A DNA stretch of 57,522 nucleotides from Bacteroidales bacterium (GCA_015061285.1 SUWW01000004.1:64341-121862); one strand, 5' to 3'; positions 9,601-17,625 are shown, counted from the first letter of the stretch. The notes: a model not told the origin generated them from the letters alone. Translations and numbers: made by a program.

Positions 9601-10840
9601 GTTTCTACCAGGCAAGATAAAACTGCACTTCGCCATCGCCAAGTCGTGCAAGCACTATGAGATAAACCTCGTGTCGAATGACAAGAATGGAGGTTTCGAG
9701 GTACTCACGCAACTCGTTGACCACGTGGATAAGTACAGTGGTAGTCCGAACGTCGGTGACTACAACGTGTTCTACTACAACAACGATAACACAATCTTCG
9801 AGGAGTGCGCAATGGCCATAAATATGTGGCGCGATGAGATTCGGCAGCTTCAGAACGGCATAGAGAGGCGTTACATTGTCACGGGCAATATCATCGATGC
9901 ATTCCGTTCGCCGCTTGTGGCTTCTCGTCGTCCGCAGACAATCTACTTCACAATGCAGCTTCGCAATGGCGAAACGCAGTGGGTGCCAGGACTCTTGATG
10001 CCCGAGAATATACAGGAGGAGAAATCGACCGACACTACGTTCCTGCCGTTCGAGTGGGGACTTCCGTTGTGCAAGGTGAGTCCGAGCAGCGTCAAGGGTT
10101 ACGGCTGCAAGTCAACCATCTACAAGATTAGCGGTTCGGACGTGCCTGTGGACTTCTTCTTCAAGATTGAGGGCACGCGACACGTAATGGTAAAGTACAT
10201 GACCAGTTCGACGGATAGTATGCAGAATAGACTGTTTGAGGAGCTAAAGACTAGCGTCTTCAAGGAGATCTATCCCATCTTCAAGCACATGCCGAAGCAG
10301 TACATCTTCGAGTACCAGCCGCAGGTAAGGTGGTGGAGTGACATGCCCGACTATGTTGACACTAACGAGCAGAAGATTCTCGATTGCTTGACGAATTTGG
10401 GTTATAGCATCGAAGTGCCTACGAAGAATATTCCGCAGAGTATCTACGACAAGATTCAGGCGGACCGATACAACTACGAATGGGAACGCCTCGATTGGAG
10501 TCCGAGCGATATTCCCGATGGCAAGCCGAAGAATAATGACGCCAAGGCAAAGCGCAAACGCAAGGCGATGCAGTTGGCGTTGGCTATTGAGATAGAACTA
10601 AACCTAATGCGTCAAGCGGCTGCCAATAAGGGTATGAATGGCGTTGATGGCATCAAGTCAAGGGCGACTCAACTGAGACGTTTCATAGCTAAGAATTACG
10701 ACAAGCGATACCTCATTGTGAGGCGTTGTGACGATGGCTATGACATCACGGTTGATGACCATAAGCGCAAGGGTTCGGCGCACATCTTTACCCTCGCGAC
10801 AGCCGACGCAGACCACATAATCAGAACACTTTTCAACTAA
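6662..10840 (+). CDS. Strawberry-notch-type SF2 helicase, 1392 aa (antirestriction-like)
   Basis: The protein has the Strawberry-notch helicase layout. GDETGVGKGRQ (96-106) is the variant Walker A loop, DEAH lies at 232-235, and LSATF follows at about 259. A C-terminal helicase half contains KRGRINRT (646-653), the arginine-finger motif. About 600 further residues have no name I can give. Residues 1296-1316 repeat almost exactly the C-terminal tail of the metallopeptidase two genes downstream. Relatives occur in large phage and plasmid polyvalent proteins, including P1 DarB, where they protect incoming DNA. The start at 6662 is the first ATG after a 192-bp divergent gap. The helicase call is firm; the antirestriction role is inferred. 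Confidence 0.8.
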   Translation: MTRRNRKNAALDGVYTPAAKGVETLDTLIPDSMDEGMRSALERLDKALGGDVAGFVCARLKISRDQLAQYFKAEQVDSIALAIYNIEARHEAMVCGDETGVGKGRQAAGIVRYAKENGRLPIFFTEKKNLFSDFYRDAKDTGIAHYKPLIINSDGAVYDYDKCIDSTPGAEKYEAVYEPLPNAEMAKIFKSKKMPDGYDYILCTYSQLSDSEEKTAFLSAVAKSGKAIYVCDEAHNAAGQSSRGDVMRTLISEEDCDVVFLSATFAKAPKNLLLYIQRTKLKDCTTPLTLSLAISRGGIPLQELISSLLVESGQMVRRQRDNTKIEVNYNNTDEADRQIDDVNYNRIMRFVRDALSLQNMHVRELISQLKAQKILPKSAKPYSIFSYMFVITNALLLAIKAKSVVRKTIEHVRDGRAVVIGLSQTSAAHLEPQRLINLMGRNVKVGDLVRGDFAQYLLFILERSLVISQGKDEEENEDGSHKDQKTILDLDYAKLFAEGTITGTQLQESIIIRQEYERIKKEILDEKFGIPLSPIDLIKQMLVKEDVGGRKIRVEECTGRQLGLEYPKLDDFTLGKLIERKKVDTGKMYNDFQCNNIDVLIINAAGATGASAHAKIIPGKVPLEKVRQRVMIIAQPELNVATEIQKRGRINRTGQVKLPIYEYVTSFIPYESRTMMMLRKKLKSLDANTTGSQRQNENVVSEFVDFDNKYGDEVVKNWLTQHDQEAKMLFPDTDGKVSQNGCAKDATGHAAIFDTTAQEQMFSAIIDDYKELEKNLQSMGLWDLETQRLDMQAKLISERLLTYRAKVKSSLGGSSYIGLYECRVGGKPYLPEEVVNMTKSGIEGYGGRCYISIDLENEISQWYANRWTNGAQFKPAFDARRKKLTDEYEDLVKTLADEDEIDDAKQLFQMKLNKLNLDEQAASERNVATCEQVKNGLKKIRIGDVVREFLPLKRTQSDGTEVYPMAILTSISFGKEDKDKFLPGKIKLHFAIAKSCKHYEINLVSNDKNGGFEVLTQLVDHVDKYSGSPNVGDYNVFYYNNDNTIFEECAMAINMWRDEIRQLQNGIERRYIVTGNIIDAFRSPLVASRRPQTIYFTMQLRNGETQWVPGLLMPENIQEEKSTDTTFLPFEWGLPLCKVSPSSVKGYGCKSTIYKISGSDVPVDFFFKIEGTRHVMVKYMTSSTDSMQNRLFEELKTSVFKEIYPIFKHMPKQYIFEYQPQVRWWSDMPDYVDTNEQKILDCLTNLGYSIEVPTKNIPQSIYDKIQADRYNYEWERLDWSPSDIPDGKPKNNDAKAKRKRKAMQLALAIEIELNLMRQAAANKGMNGVDGIKSRATQLRRFIAKNYDKRYLIVRRCDDGYDITVDDHKRKGSAHIFTLATADADHIIRTLFN

Positions 10841-10844
10841 GAAT

Positions 10845-11657
10845 ATGAATGTAACACGCGAAAACTATTGGGCGAACCGCGAGCAGATTCGCCAAGACAT
10901 AACCGCAGCGGGCTTCATGCCGAATGTCTTCACCAACAACGCTTGGCAGCTCCTCGACTCCGAAGCTGAACCATCAGTAAACTGGGACGATTGGAACGAT
11001 GACGACTTCGTGAAGCAACGAGATGTCATCACTCAGTTGTTTGCTGAAATTAATCGATTCTATGCCGAGCAGGGAACTAAGGAAGAACCGAAGCCAGAGC
11101 CAGAGAAACCGAAGCCAGAACCGAAAGAGAAGCCAAAGGAGAAGAAACCAACATCAAAAACCAAGGGCGAATTGGTTGACATACTTACGCCCGAGGTGGA
11201 TATCATCCAGCAATACATCAAGATTCACGGCAAGAGTCGTGATGCTGCATACCAGCATGCGTTGAACTTGCTTCGCAAGCTACAGAAGCTCATAAATACG
11301 CGAGTCATTCGCTCGACATCTGCATACGCAAGTGAGATGCAGACTATTCAAGAACAGTTGCTGCGAGTACTCAGGACGAAGAACCTCGACCGTGTTGAGA
11401 TAGAGGACTTGCAGAAGTACGTAGACATCGCCAATTCCGAGCATGTATCGAATGTCACGACGTGGATAAAGACGTTCATAAGTACATACGAGCATCGCAG
11501 ACCCGAGATTAGCAAGGCTCGTAAATTCCTCGCAAAAGCGCCAGACGTGCCAGAACTACAAGATGCTAAGCACGCTCTTGATGATTATATAAACAATCGT
11601 GTAGAACGCATCGACCTCACGGAAAGCCAGTTGAACGGATTAATGGGCGTACTCTGA
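10845..11657 (+). CDS. Hypothetical protein with EPKP-rich linker
   Basis: The 270-aa protein starts 4 nt after the helicase stop and shares a base with the next start, so it is part of the same operon. Residues 1-75 are a small acidic domain (NWDDWNDDDF). Residues 80-108 are a low-complexity linker of repeated EPKP and KEKP units, followed by a mostly helical, arginine-rich domain. I recognise no family. Such charged proline linkers are common in modular polyvalent proteins of phages and conjugative elements. A role as helicase partner is suggested only by the tight spacing. Confidence 0.55.
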   Translation: MNVTRENYWANREQIRQDITAAGFMPNVFTNNAWQLLDSEAEPSVNWDDWNDDDFVKQRDVITQLFAEINRFYAEQGTKEEPKPEPEKPKPEPKEKPKEKKPTSKTKGELVDILTPEVDIIQQYIKIHGKSRDAAYQHALNLLRKLQKLINTRVIRSTSAYASEMQTIQEQLLRVLRTKNLDRVEIEDLQKYVDIANSEHVSNVTTWIKTFISTYEHRRPEISKARKFLAKAPDVPELQDAKHALDDYINNRVERIDLTESQLNGLMGVL

Positions 11658-12490
11658 TGGCAAGGAAGAACGTACTGCACTTGACTGCGCCCCATGGGCT
11701 CGGCATGGCGTGGATTGGCAAGAAGGCCGCCGAGCGTTGGGACAGTCACAACAACAATCAAGAACTTCAGCAGAACCTCTCCATTGCGCAGGAGATGGAG
11801 ATTCAAGATAAGGATGCGCTGACAATAAAGATGGCGACGGGTTGGGAGCGTGGTGCTGACATGGAGTGGCGGTACGAGGTGCCTGACTTCTTTTGGAAGC
11901 AGAAGGTCCTCAACCAGGCATATTCGTATGGCATGGCGACTCCGTTTTCACAGTTGGTCAAGGATGAGCGTCTGCTGACTATGTATCCAGAGCTAAAGAA
12001 CTACAAGCTGTTCGTGAAGTTGTTGCCGCCAGGCTCTACTACGCTCGGTTACTTCGACGAAGCCAATAAGACACTCGTTGTGCCCATCATCAATGGCGAT
12101 GAAAACTACGATTTGGAGTCGGTGCTTATCCATGAGACGCAGCATTTCATTCAGCGCATGGAGGGCTTCGAGCGTGGCTCGAATGTGCAGGCAGCTGGCG
12201 GTTGGCTCAACTATCAGCGTACGAGTGGCGAGGTGGAGGCGCGCAACGCTCAGCATCGTAGGCACATGAAGACAGACGAGCGCCGCAAGTCACTCTGGAG
12301 TGATACGACAGAGCCAGAGCATAAAGACCCAGAAAGCCATCTATTTCCGACAAAGGATGCGTTACGCAAGCAGCAGAAGGAAGAGGTAGCGCAGGCGAAA
12401 CAATCGAACCAAGTCAAAGCGAAACGTAAGCGCAAGCAGATGCAGCAGGCGTTGGCGGTAGAGATAGAGCTAAACATGAAGACGGCATGA
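11657..12490 (+). CDS. Polyvalent-protein-type HExxH metallopeptidase-like protein
   Basis: The 277-aa protein has ATGWERG (60-66), then LIHETQH with the zinc motif HETQH at 159-163, then RMEGFERGSN, and later TSGEVEARNAQ. This order matches the metallopeptidase-like domain of large polyvalent proteins (LPD23 type), found in phage and conjugative-element proteins thought to enter the new host with the DNA. Its last 23 residues (255-277) are 16/21 identical to residues 1296-1316 of the helicase. It shares its first base with the preceding gene's stop and overlaps the methylase start by 4 nt. Peptidase activity is likely from the motif; the substrate is unknown. Confidence 0.7.
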   Translation: MARKNVLHLTAPHGLGMAWIGKKAAERWDSHNNNQELQQNLSIAQEMEIQDKDALTIKMATGWERGADMEWRYEVPDFFWKQKVLNQAYSYGMATPFSQLVKDERLLTMYPELKNYKLFVKLLPPGSTTLGYFDEANKTLVVPIINGDENYDLESVLIHETQHFIQRMEGFERGSNVQAAGGWLNYQRTSGEVEARNAQHRRHMKTDERRKSLWSDTTEPEHKDPESHLFPTKDALRKQQKEEVAQAKQSNQVKAKRKRKQMQQALAVEIELNMKTA

Positions 12491-13074
12491 AAGATTGGAC
12501 AGGAAACACTCGCTCTACGTTTGCTACGCTTGGTGCAAGCAGTCACGCCGACCACGACCGTGAGACAAACGACTACTATGCTACCGACCCGAAGGCGGCA
12601 AAGATGCTATTGGAGGTTGAACCAAAGCTAACCGACATCTGGGAGCCAGCATGTGGTGCTGGACACTTGGCCAAGGTGTTTGCCCAATACAGCAGACTTG
12701 CCGCAGCTTCGGATCTTATCGACCGAGGCTACGGCAAGCCGAATATTGATTTCTTGCGATGCACACGTCATCATAATGGTGACATAGTGACCAATCCGCC
12801 ATTTCGCTATGCGTTGGAGTTTGTTCAGAAAGCACTCGAACTAATCCCCGATGGGCGTAAGGTCTGTATGTTCCTACGCATACAGTTTCTCGAAGGCAAG
12901 GCTCGTCGCAAGTTCTTTGATGAGCATCCACCACAGGCCGTCTACATATTCACCAGTCGCATCAAGTGCGCTATGAATGGCGACTTCGAGACAACCAAAG
13001 GAAGTGCGGCGCTGTATGCGTGGTTCGTGTGGGAGAAGGGGTGGAAGGGAGATACAGTGGTGAGGTGGATATAG
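12487..13074 (+). CDS. Phage-type DNA N6-adenine methyltransferase
   Basis: The 195-aa protein contains NDYYATDP (28-35), the SAM-binding loop EPACGAG (53-59), an acidic D76 after the second strand, and the catalytic NPPF (103-106), all typical of Dam-like phage N6-adenine methylases. The target recognition region is small. It overlaps the metallopeptidase gene by 4 nt (ATGA) and closes the helicase operon. No cognate restriction gene lies nearby, which suggests self-modification of the element's DNA or antirestriction, with helicase, peptidase and methylase on separate polypeptides. The methylated sequence cannot be predicted. Confidence 0.85.
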   Translation: MKDWTGNTRSTFATLGASSHADHDRETNDYYATDPKAAKMLLEVEPKLTDIWEPACGAGHLAKVFAQYSRLAAASDLIDRGYGKPNIDFLRCTRHHNGDIVTNPPFRYALEFVQKALELIPDGRKVCMFLRIQFLEGKARRKFFDEHPPQAVYIFTSRIKCAMNGDFETTKGSAALYAWFVWEKGWKGDTVVRWI

Positions 13075-13093
13075 AAAATCCAATGAAACTATA

Positions 13094-13471
13094 TCATTCG
13101 AAGAACTGCAGCAGTGGATAATTAACTACAGTTTTTGCCAAACTATATGGTGATACCCCAGAATTATTCTTTTCATACTTATTTGCGCCATGCTCTAAAA
13201 GCAATGTTATCAGCGAAGGCTTGTAATAACCTGTTGCCATAAGTAATGGCGTGTTGCCATTGGCATTTTTCGCATCCACATCAGCACCTGCGTCCAATAA
13301 GATCTTAGCAATTTCATCTAAGCCATCTTGAGCCGCATAATGTAAAGGTGTGAACGAATTCTCATCTTTCTCATTCACATCATATCCTTCGGCGATACAT
13401 GATTTCACCATACTTATGTCATTATCAAGTACTGCTTCGTGTAGTTCAAATATTTTTCTCCTCTTTTTCAT
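13094..13471 (-). CDS. Short ankyrin-repeat protein
   Basis: The 125-aa protein contains about three ankyrin repeats: LHEAVLDNDISMVKSCIAEG from residue 10, then TPLHYAAQDGLDEIAKILLD and TPLLMATGYYKPSLITLLLE. No signal peptide or other domain is present. It lies 21 nt downstream of the AbiEii gene on the same strand and convergent with the methylase gene, so it could be transcribed with the abiE pair. Ankyrin proteins bind other proteins; here a partner within the element or an immunity-type role is possible but unproven. Confidence 0.75.
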   Translation of the reverse strand: MKKRRKIFELHEAVLDNDISMVKSCIAEGYDVNEKDENSFTPLHYAAQDGLDEIAKILLDAGADVDAKNANGNTPLLMATGYYKPSLITLLLEHGANKYEKNNSGVSPYSLAKTVVNYPLLQFFE

Positions 13472-13492
13472 TTTCGGTCGTACTTGCTACTC

Positions 13493-14464
13493 CTATTGAG
13501 GTATGATTCTTTCCACTCGCTCTAATAAGCCCTTCATCGATACCGCAACGGCATCTTTTGATGGAAGATCACCATACGATAAAGCGCCAACTTCTGATTC
13601 GTATAGTGGTGCGAGTTTCTTCCAAAGTGCATCAAAGTCGGTGAACAAGATGGATGTGTTAAGGTCTGCATCTCGCCACAATGGAGGTCTGTCGTATTCA
13701 CGCTTGTCGTGCTCAATCAAATCAAGAAGGTCGTGTGCAAAGTCGGTCTGCAAGTACGCCTTGCACTCTTCATCTTGCGTCAAGAAGTATAAGTCGTAAA
13801 AGTGACGAATCCTTGCTGATAAGCCCTTTATGGGATCATCATCTAAAGAGAATCTGAGTAACGAAGCTACTTTCTCACACAAAGTCCGCCGTTTATCGAG
13901 GACGTTCAACGCAAAAGGCTCCATATCCATCTCGACAATCATTTTGTCAAGCCCACGCTGCTTCATCATGTCCGCAATGAACGTGCTGATTTGCTTCTCG
14001 AAGTAAGGAAATGGATTCCCATAGGTATTGATTTCAACTACCACATGGTTGCCAAGGAAGTTGTACCTCGCATTGCGTTGTGCTATGACGCTATCGTATT
14101 CATGATATGTCTTACGATAGCGCCCTATCTTTTTTGTACCACCTTCAACTTCCTTTTCTGTAAGATCCGTAGTCGTGTCCTTACTGATGCGTGTTATCAA
14201 CTGCTTCAGTTGACTATGGGATAGTTCTCCTGAGATTACCGCAAAATCCACATCGGAAGAGAAACGCTTCACAAGCGAGTAGGCCTTAGAGAGTGACGTT
14301 CCTCCTTTCCATATAATACGATCAGCGTCTGGATGTCTCGACAATCTTTGGAGAATCTGGCATATCCAATAGTCCTTCTCGACAAACTCGGGGGCAATAC
14401 CCATTGCTTCAGCAGTCGCGCGGACAGCATCCGCAAACAGTTGTTTATTCTCGTGCAACTTCAT
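13493..14464 (-). CDS. AbiEii-type nucleotidyltransferase toxin
   Basis: The 323-aa protein shows the AbiEii signature: IAPEFVEKDYWICQIL near the start, then KGGTSLSKAY (53-62) and RFSSDVDF with D71 and D73, the metal-binding aspartates of the nucleotidyltransferase. Length and layout match AbiEii toxins of type IV toxin-antitoxin systems, which act in abortive infection and stabilise mobile elements. The start codon overlaps the stop of the AbiEi-like gene (ATGA), the usual arrangement. All visible active-site residues are present, so it is probably functional. Confidence 0.85.
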   Translation of the reverse strand: MKLHENKQLFADAVRATAEAMGIAPEFVEKDYWICQILQRLSRHPDADRIIWKGGTSLSKAYSLVKRFSSDVDFAVISGELSHSQLKQLITRISKDTTTDLTEKEVEGGTKKIGRYRKTYHEYDSVIAQRNARYNFLGNHVVVEINTYGNPFPYFEKQISTFIADMMKQRGLDKMIVEMDMEPFALNVLDKRRTLCEKVASLLRFSLDDDPIKGLSARIRHFYDLYFLTQDEECKAYLQTDFAHDLLDLIEHDKREYDRPPLWRDADLNTSILFTDFDALWKKLAPLYESEVGALSYGDLPSKDAVAVSMKGLLERVERIIPQ

Positions 14465-15198
14465 ACGATATACCAGTTGTTTTGATTGGGCATGACGGCG
14501 TTTGATATGCCCAACTTGTATACAGTCATAGGGTTTAGCGAGTTTCGAAGTTTAGTCGCTTGAGCCTCGCTAAGTCTTGGTTCTAACAATGCTCCTACAA
14601 GAGCTCTCGTCTGAGGCGAATACTTCAATGACAGTGTTGCCAGCAGAGCAACATCTTTATCAGATAAGTCATTGAATATAGTAGAGAGCCTTGATACTGA
14701 GTCGTTGATAGTCGTGTCGGGTATTGATTTTACTGCCTTCACAGTGTCGAGTATTTGCAGCAATGGAATGTTGACTCTCGTGATGTCATTGGGCTGCAAC
14801 ACGAAACGAATAGAGTACGAACCTCGGTTCGTCTTATTCTTACGGATTTGGCTACCAATCTCTATTACACTTGGCACTTGAGTAGTCAGTCCCATCTTGT
14901 TCCAGATGGAGTAACCAGTGAAATAGCCCACGGGCTTGCCATCCTTTACGAGCAGATCCTTAACAATCTCCTCGCGACTTGGCTGCAAAGCGCCAAACAT
15001 TGTCTGTCGTGGCTTGTAGTATCGTCCCTTGCCCACCTTCACTATCTGTCCTTTGACGACCATGCGACTAAGCTTGATACGCACATTGTCGTACCAATCT
15101 GGCGGAAAGCCCAAGTCGGCAACAGAGAATACTTCATCAGTGTCCATCTGTTCAACCTTTGCCTCTATTTCGTTGGATGCTACCATAACATGAACCAT
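14461..15198 (-). CDS. AbiEi-type antitoxin/transcriptional regulator
   Basis: This 245-aa protein precedes the AbiEii toxin gene and overlaps it by 4 nt. It has a winged-helix region at about residues 22-70 (NVRIKLSRMVVKGQIVKVGKGRYY), the usual DNA-binding end of AbiEi/DUF6088 antitoxins, followed by GYFTGYSIWNKMGLTTQVPS, a characteristic second-domain segment. AbiEi proteins repress their own operon by binding inverted repeats, and such a repeat lies directly upstream (15222-15251). Translation could also begin at the internal ATG 12 nt later (MVASNE). The family call is good; the repression is inferred. Confidence 0.8.
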   Translation of the reverse strand: MVHVMVASNEIEAKVEQMDTDEVFSVADLGFPPDWYDNVRIKLSRMVVKGQIVKVGKGRYYKPRQTMFGALQPSREEIVKDLLVKDGKPVGYFTGYSIWNKMGLTTQVPSVIEIGSQIRKNKTNRGSYSIRFVLQPNDITRVNIPLLQILDTVKAVKSIPDTTINDSVSRLSTIFNDLSDKDVALLATLSLKYSPQTRALVGALLEPRLSEAQATKLRNSLNPMTVYKLGISNAVMPNQNNWYIV

Positions 15199-15208
15199 CT
15201 ATGCACTG

Positions 15209-15251
15209 CAAAGGTAATAATTGTTCGGTAAAATGCACATAAAACCGAACA
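15209..15251 (-). promoter_or_regulatory. abiE promoter with inverted-repeat operator
   Basis: On the minus strand an exact Bacteroidetes -7 box TACCTTTG lies at 15216-15209, about 10 nt before the AbiEi start codon. Directly upstream, TGTTCGGT (15222-15229) and ACCGAACA (15244-15251) form a perfect 8-bp inverted repeat with a 14-nt gap, covering the -13 to -42 zone. This matches the known autorepression of AbiEi antitoxins through inverted repeats. Confidence 0.6.
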
Positions 15252-15690
15252 TTTCATGTCTGCTAAATCGCTATCAGCCTAGATAAGTTCGCTATAAATG
15301 ACAGATTCGGGGCTGCCAAAGGCAGCGCTATACTGTTTTCTGTTACTGTAGCAAGAATGTATGATGGGCTGTAATAGTCGGACATAATTCATATCATGTC
15401 TAATTTACTTTGAACGCCAAATTTCAGTTTTCTACAATCTGATGCAGTTGATTGTTTTTTGTAATTTTGCATATATAGTTAGAAAACATTGCTTATTTTG
15501 AAAAAAAATACATCAGAAAATAATGGAGGTAGATTGCAACATAAAGAGTACGTTTTCTATAAACGAAACATACAGCAGAAAATCTCGCGTTTTCTGCTGA
15601 CGTTGAAATAATTTAATTTGGTATTCAATGTAGTTTATTTCAAGTGTATCAAAAATACCTTAATTAATAAAAATTAATTACTCAGTAGAA
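15252..15690. promoter_or_regulatory. AT-rich intergenic region with promoter and 10-bp inverted repeat
   Basis: No gene is visible. An exact -7 box TAATTTTG at 15462-15469 (+) could drive the nuclease operon from about 15475. A perfect inverted repeat, CAGCAGAAAA (15573-15582) and TTTTCTGCTG (15590-15599) with a 7-nt loop, lies inside the resulting leader, 92 nt before the HNH gene start. It could be an attenuator, a protein site or an old element end. Confidence 0.45.
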
Positions 15691-16743
15691 ATGAAGCTAC
15701 CATACAAATATGAGCTCCCAATATCATCTCTATCAAGGATGTTCAGTAACACAACTGCAACGTACAAATTCTATTGGTTTGTGGCATTGTTGGATATTGT
15801 TGTGAAAGAGCGCAAAACGCGAATCTCGTTTTGGGAAATCATTGCAGGAATGGTGGCGGAATCTTGGTATCCGATTCATTATTTCAAAATCTCGTTTGGC
15901 AAGTCCGATTCGCTGTTCGACAAATCGCTTGAAATCCAAAACACATTTCAGATTTCAATCGAATCTGATAAGGATAAGATAAAGAAATATTTGCTTGATA
16001 ATCTGAACTGTACAAAGAAGTTTTTAAGGGTTTTCACTCTCAATGTGGCATATCGATTCCTTTCGCTGTGGATAAAATACACTTATGATGAAGATGTTGT
16101 GGTCAAATCGCAACAATTTGAAAATGAATGTCTTTATGCCATTTGCGGCGATGAAATTGTAATCAACGACAATTGGGTTGAATATCTGACTGAGCATTAC
16201 ACCATTCTGCGCGATTTTGCATTTTGGAACTTGACTGAATTTCTGCAAAAACGCAACCCGAATGTGCCCGACGTGCCTTCGAAACTCATAAAACCAATAC
16301 TGCGCGACTCGCTCACAAAGCAGCATAAGTTTTGGGACGCCTATATCGAAACCGTTGGCTCAATTCGTTGCATTTACACCAATAAACCGTTGATTGCCAA
16401 AGACTACGATTTGGACCATTTTATTCCGTGGAGTTTTGTGTCGCACAATCTGTTATGGAATTTGTTGCCAGCCGATTCAAGCATTAATTCGTCTAAAAGC
16501 AACAATCTGCCGCCGTTGGATATTTATCTGAAGCCGTATGCGGAGTTGCACCATAAGGCATTGAAAACAATCTATCCGAAGAATCCTAACAACAAGATTC
16601 TCGAAGATTATCTTACTGTATATGATTCTGTTGGCGAATTGGTTCGTATGTCAGACGATGATTTTTGCAATGTGTTTCAAAAGACATTCTCGCCATTGGC
16701 GCAGATTGCTGAAAATATGGGCTTTAAATATTGGGAGCGATGA
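15691..16743 (+). CDS. HNH endonuclease domain protein
   Basis: The 350-aa protein ends in an HNH nuclease module: CIYT (227-230) where the zinc knuckle would be, YDLDHFIPWS with H243 as general base, N257 in WNLLP, and SSINSSKSN at 264-271. The N-terminal 220 residues are helical, AT-rich in coding and of no family I know; they presumably sense or recognise the target. Its stop overlaps the start of the methyltransferase-HIT gene (ATGA), so the two are made together. Nuclease plus methyltransferase on a mobile element suggests a restriction-like or other defence function. Confidence 0.75.
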   Translation: MKLPYKYELPISSLSRMFSNTTATYKFYWFVALLDIVVKERKTRISFWEIIAGMVAESWYPIHYFKISFGKSDSLFDKSLEIQNTFQISIESDKDKIKKYLLDNLNCTKKFLRVFTLNVAYRFLSLWIKYTYDEDVVVKSQQFENECLYAICGDEIVINDNWVEYLTEHYTILRDFAFWNLTEFLQKRNPNVPDVPSKLIKPILRDSLTKQHKFWDAYIETVGSIRCIYTNKPLIAKDYDLDHFIPWSFVSHNLLWNLLPADSSINSSKSNNLPPLDIYLKPYAELHHKALKTIYPKNPNNKILEDYLTVYDSVGELVRMSDDDFCNVFQKTFSPLAQIAENMGFKYWER

Positions 16744-17612
16744 AAAAGATAAAGAACAACCCGCATTTGACGGCCAAAGAACGCACAACATATTCGTTTC
16801 CAACCCGTTGGCTGAAGCAAAACAACCTTTTGAAAGGCGAGATTCTTGATTTTGGCTGCGGTTTTGGTTTCGACACCGACCAACTTCAGAAGGAAGGCTA
16901 CAACATTGTCGGTTACGACAACTATTACCGCCCCGAATACCCAACAAAACGCTTTGGCACAATAATTTGCAATTATGTTCTCAATGTTCTCGAACCCGAA
17001 GAACAAGCCGAAGTGCTGATGTCGGTTTCAGAATTGCTCAAACCAGCAGGAACCGCCTATTTCGCAGTCCGCCGCGATTTAAAAAGCGAAGGATTTCGCA
17101 CACATTTTGTGCACAAGCAACCCACATATCAATGCAATGTGGTTCTACCTTACAAAAGCGTTTTTGAAAACGAGAACTGCGAAATCTACGAGTACAAGCA
17201 CTTCAACAAGACCGACTTCAAAAAGAATTACGAGATTGCCAACGGTTGCCCATTCTGTAACCTGAATCCGAAAGTGGAATTGTTGAGCGAGACCGCCACC
17301 GCCGTGGCTTTTTTCGATGGCTACCCAGTGAGCAAAGGTCACACGCTGATTATCCCCAAACGCCACGTTGCCAGTTATTTCGACTTAACAACCCGTGAAC
17401 AGCGAGCCTTGTGGCTTTTGGTGAACCATTGCAAAAAACTGTTGGCGGAGCGTTTCCACCCCGATGGCTTCAACGTGGGCATAAACGTTGGCGAAGCCGC
17501 AGGTCAAAGCGTTTTTCACGTTCACATTCACCTGATTCCGCGCTACAAAGGTGATGTGGAAAACCCGAAAGGCGGTGTTAGAGGTGTGATACCGGGGAAA
17601 CAGAAGTATTAA
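16740..17612 (+). CDS. Class I SAM methyltransferase fused to HIT-family hydrolase
   Basis: Starting at the ATG that overlaps the HNH stop, the protein has 290 aa. Residues 20-165 form a class I methyltransferase, with DFGCGFG (37-43) as SAM loop and an acidic D60 after strand two. Residues 168-290 form a HIT domain with CPFC (170-173), GHTLIIPKRH (200-209) and the catalytic histidine triad HVHIH (260-264). HIT enzymes hydrolyse nucleotidyl-phosphate bonds. I recall this fusion being annotated in other Bacteroidetes, so the architecture is probably not unique. Coupling to the HNH gene suggests modification and hydrolysis of the same nucleotide-linked product. Confidence 0.85.
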   Translation: MKKIKNNPHLTAKERTTYSFPTRWLKQNNLLKGEILDFGCGFGFDTDQLQKEGYNIVGYDNYYRPEYPTKRFGTIICNYVLNVLEPEEQAEVLMSVSELLKPAGTAYFAVRRDLKSEGFRTHFVHKQPTYQCNVVLPYKSVFENENCEIYEYKHFNKTDFKKNYEIANGCPFCNLNPKVELLSETATAVAFFDGYPVSKGHTLIIPKRHVASYFDLTTREQRALWLLVNHCKKLLAERFHPDGFNVGINVGEAAGQSVFHVHIHLIPRYKGDVENPKGGVRGVIPGKQKY

Positions 17613-17625
17613 AAAGGAGGGTAAA

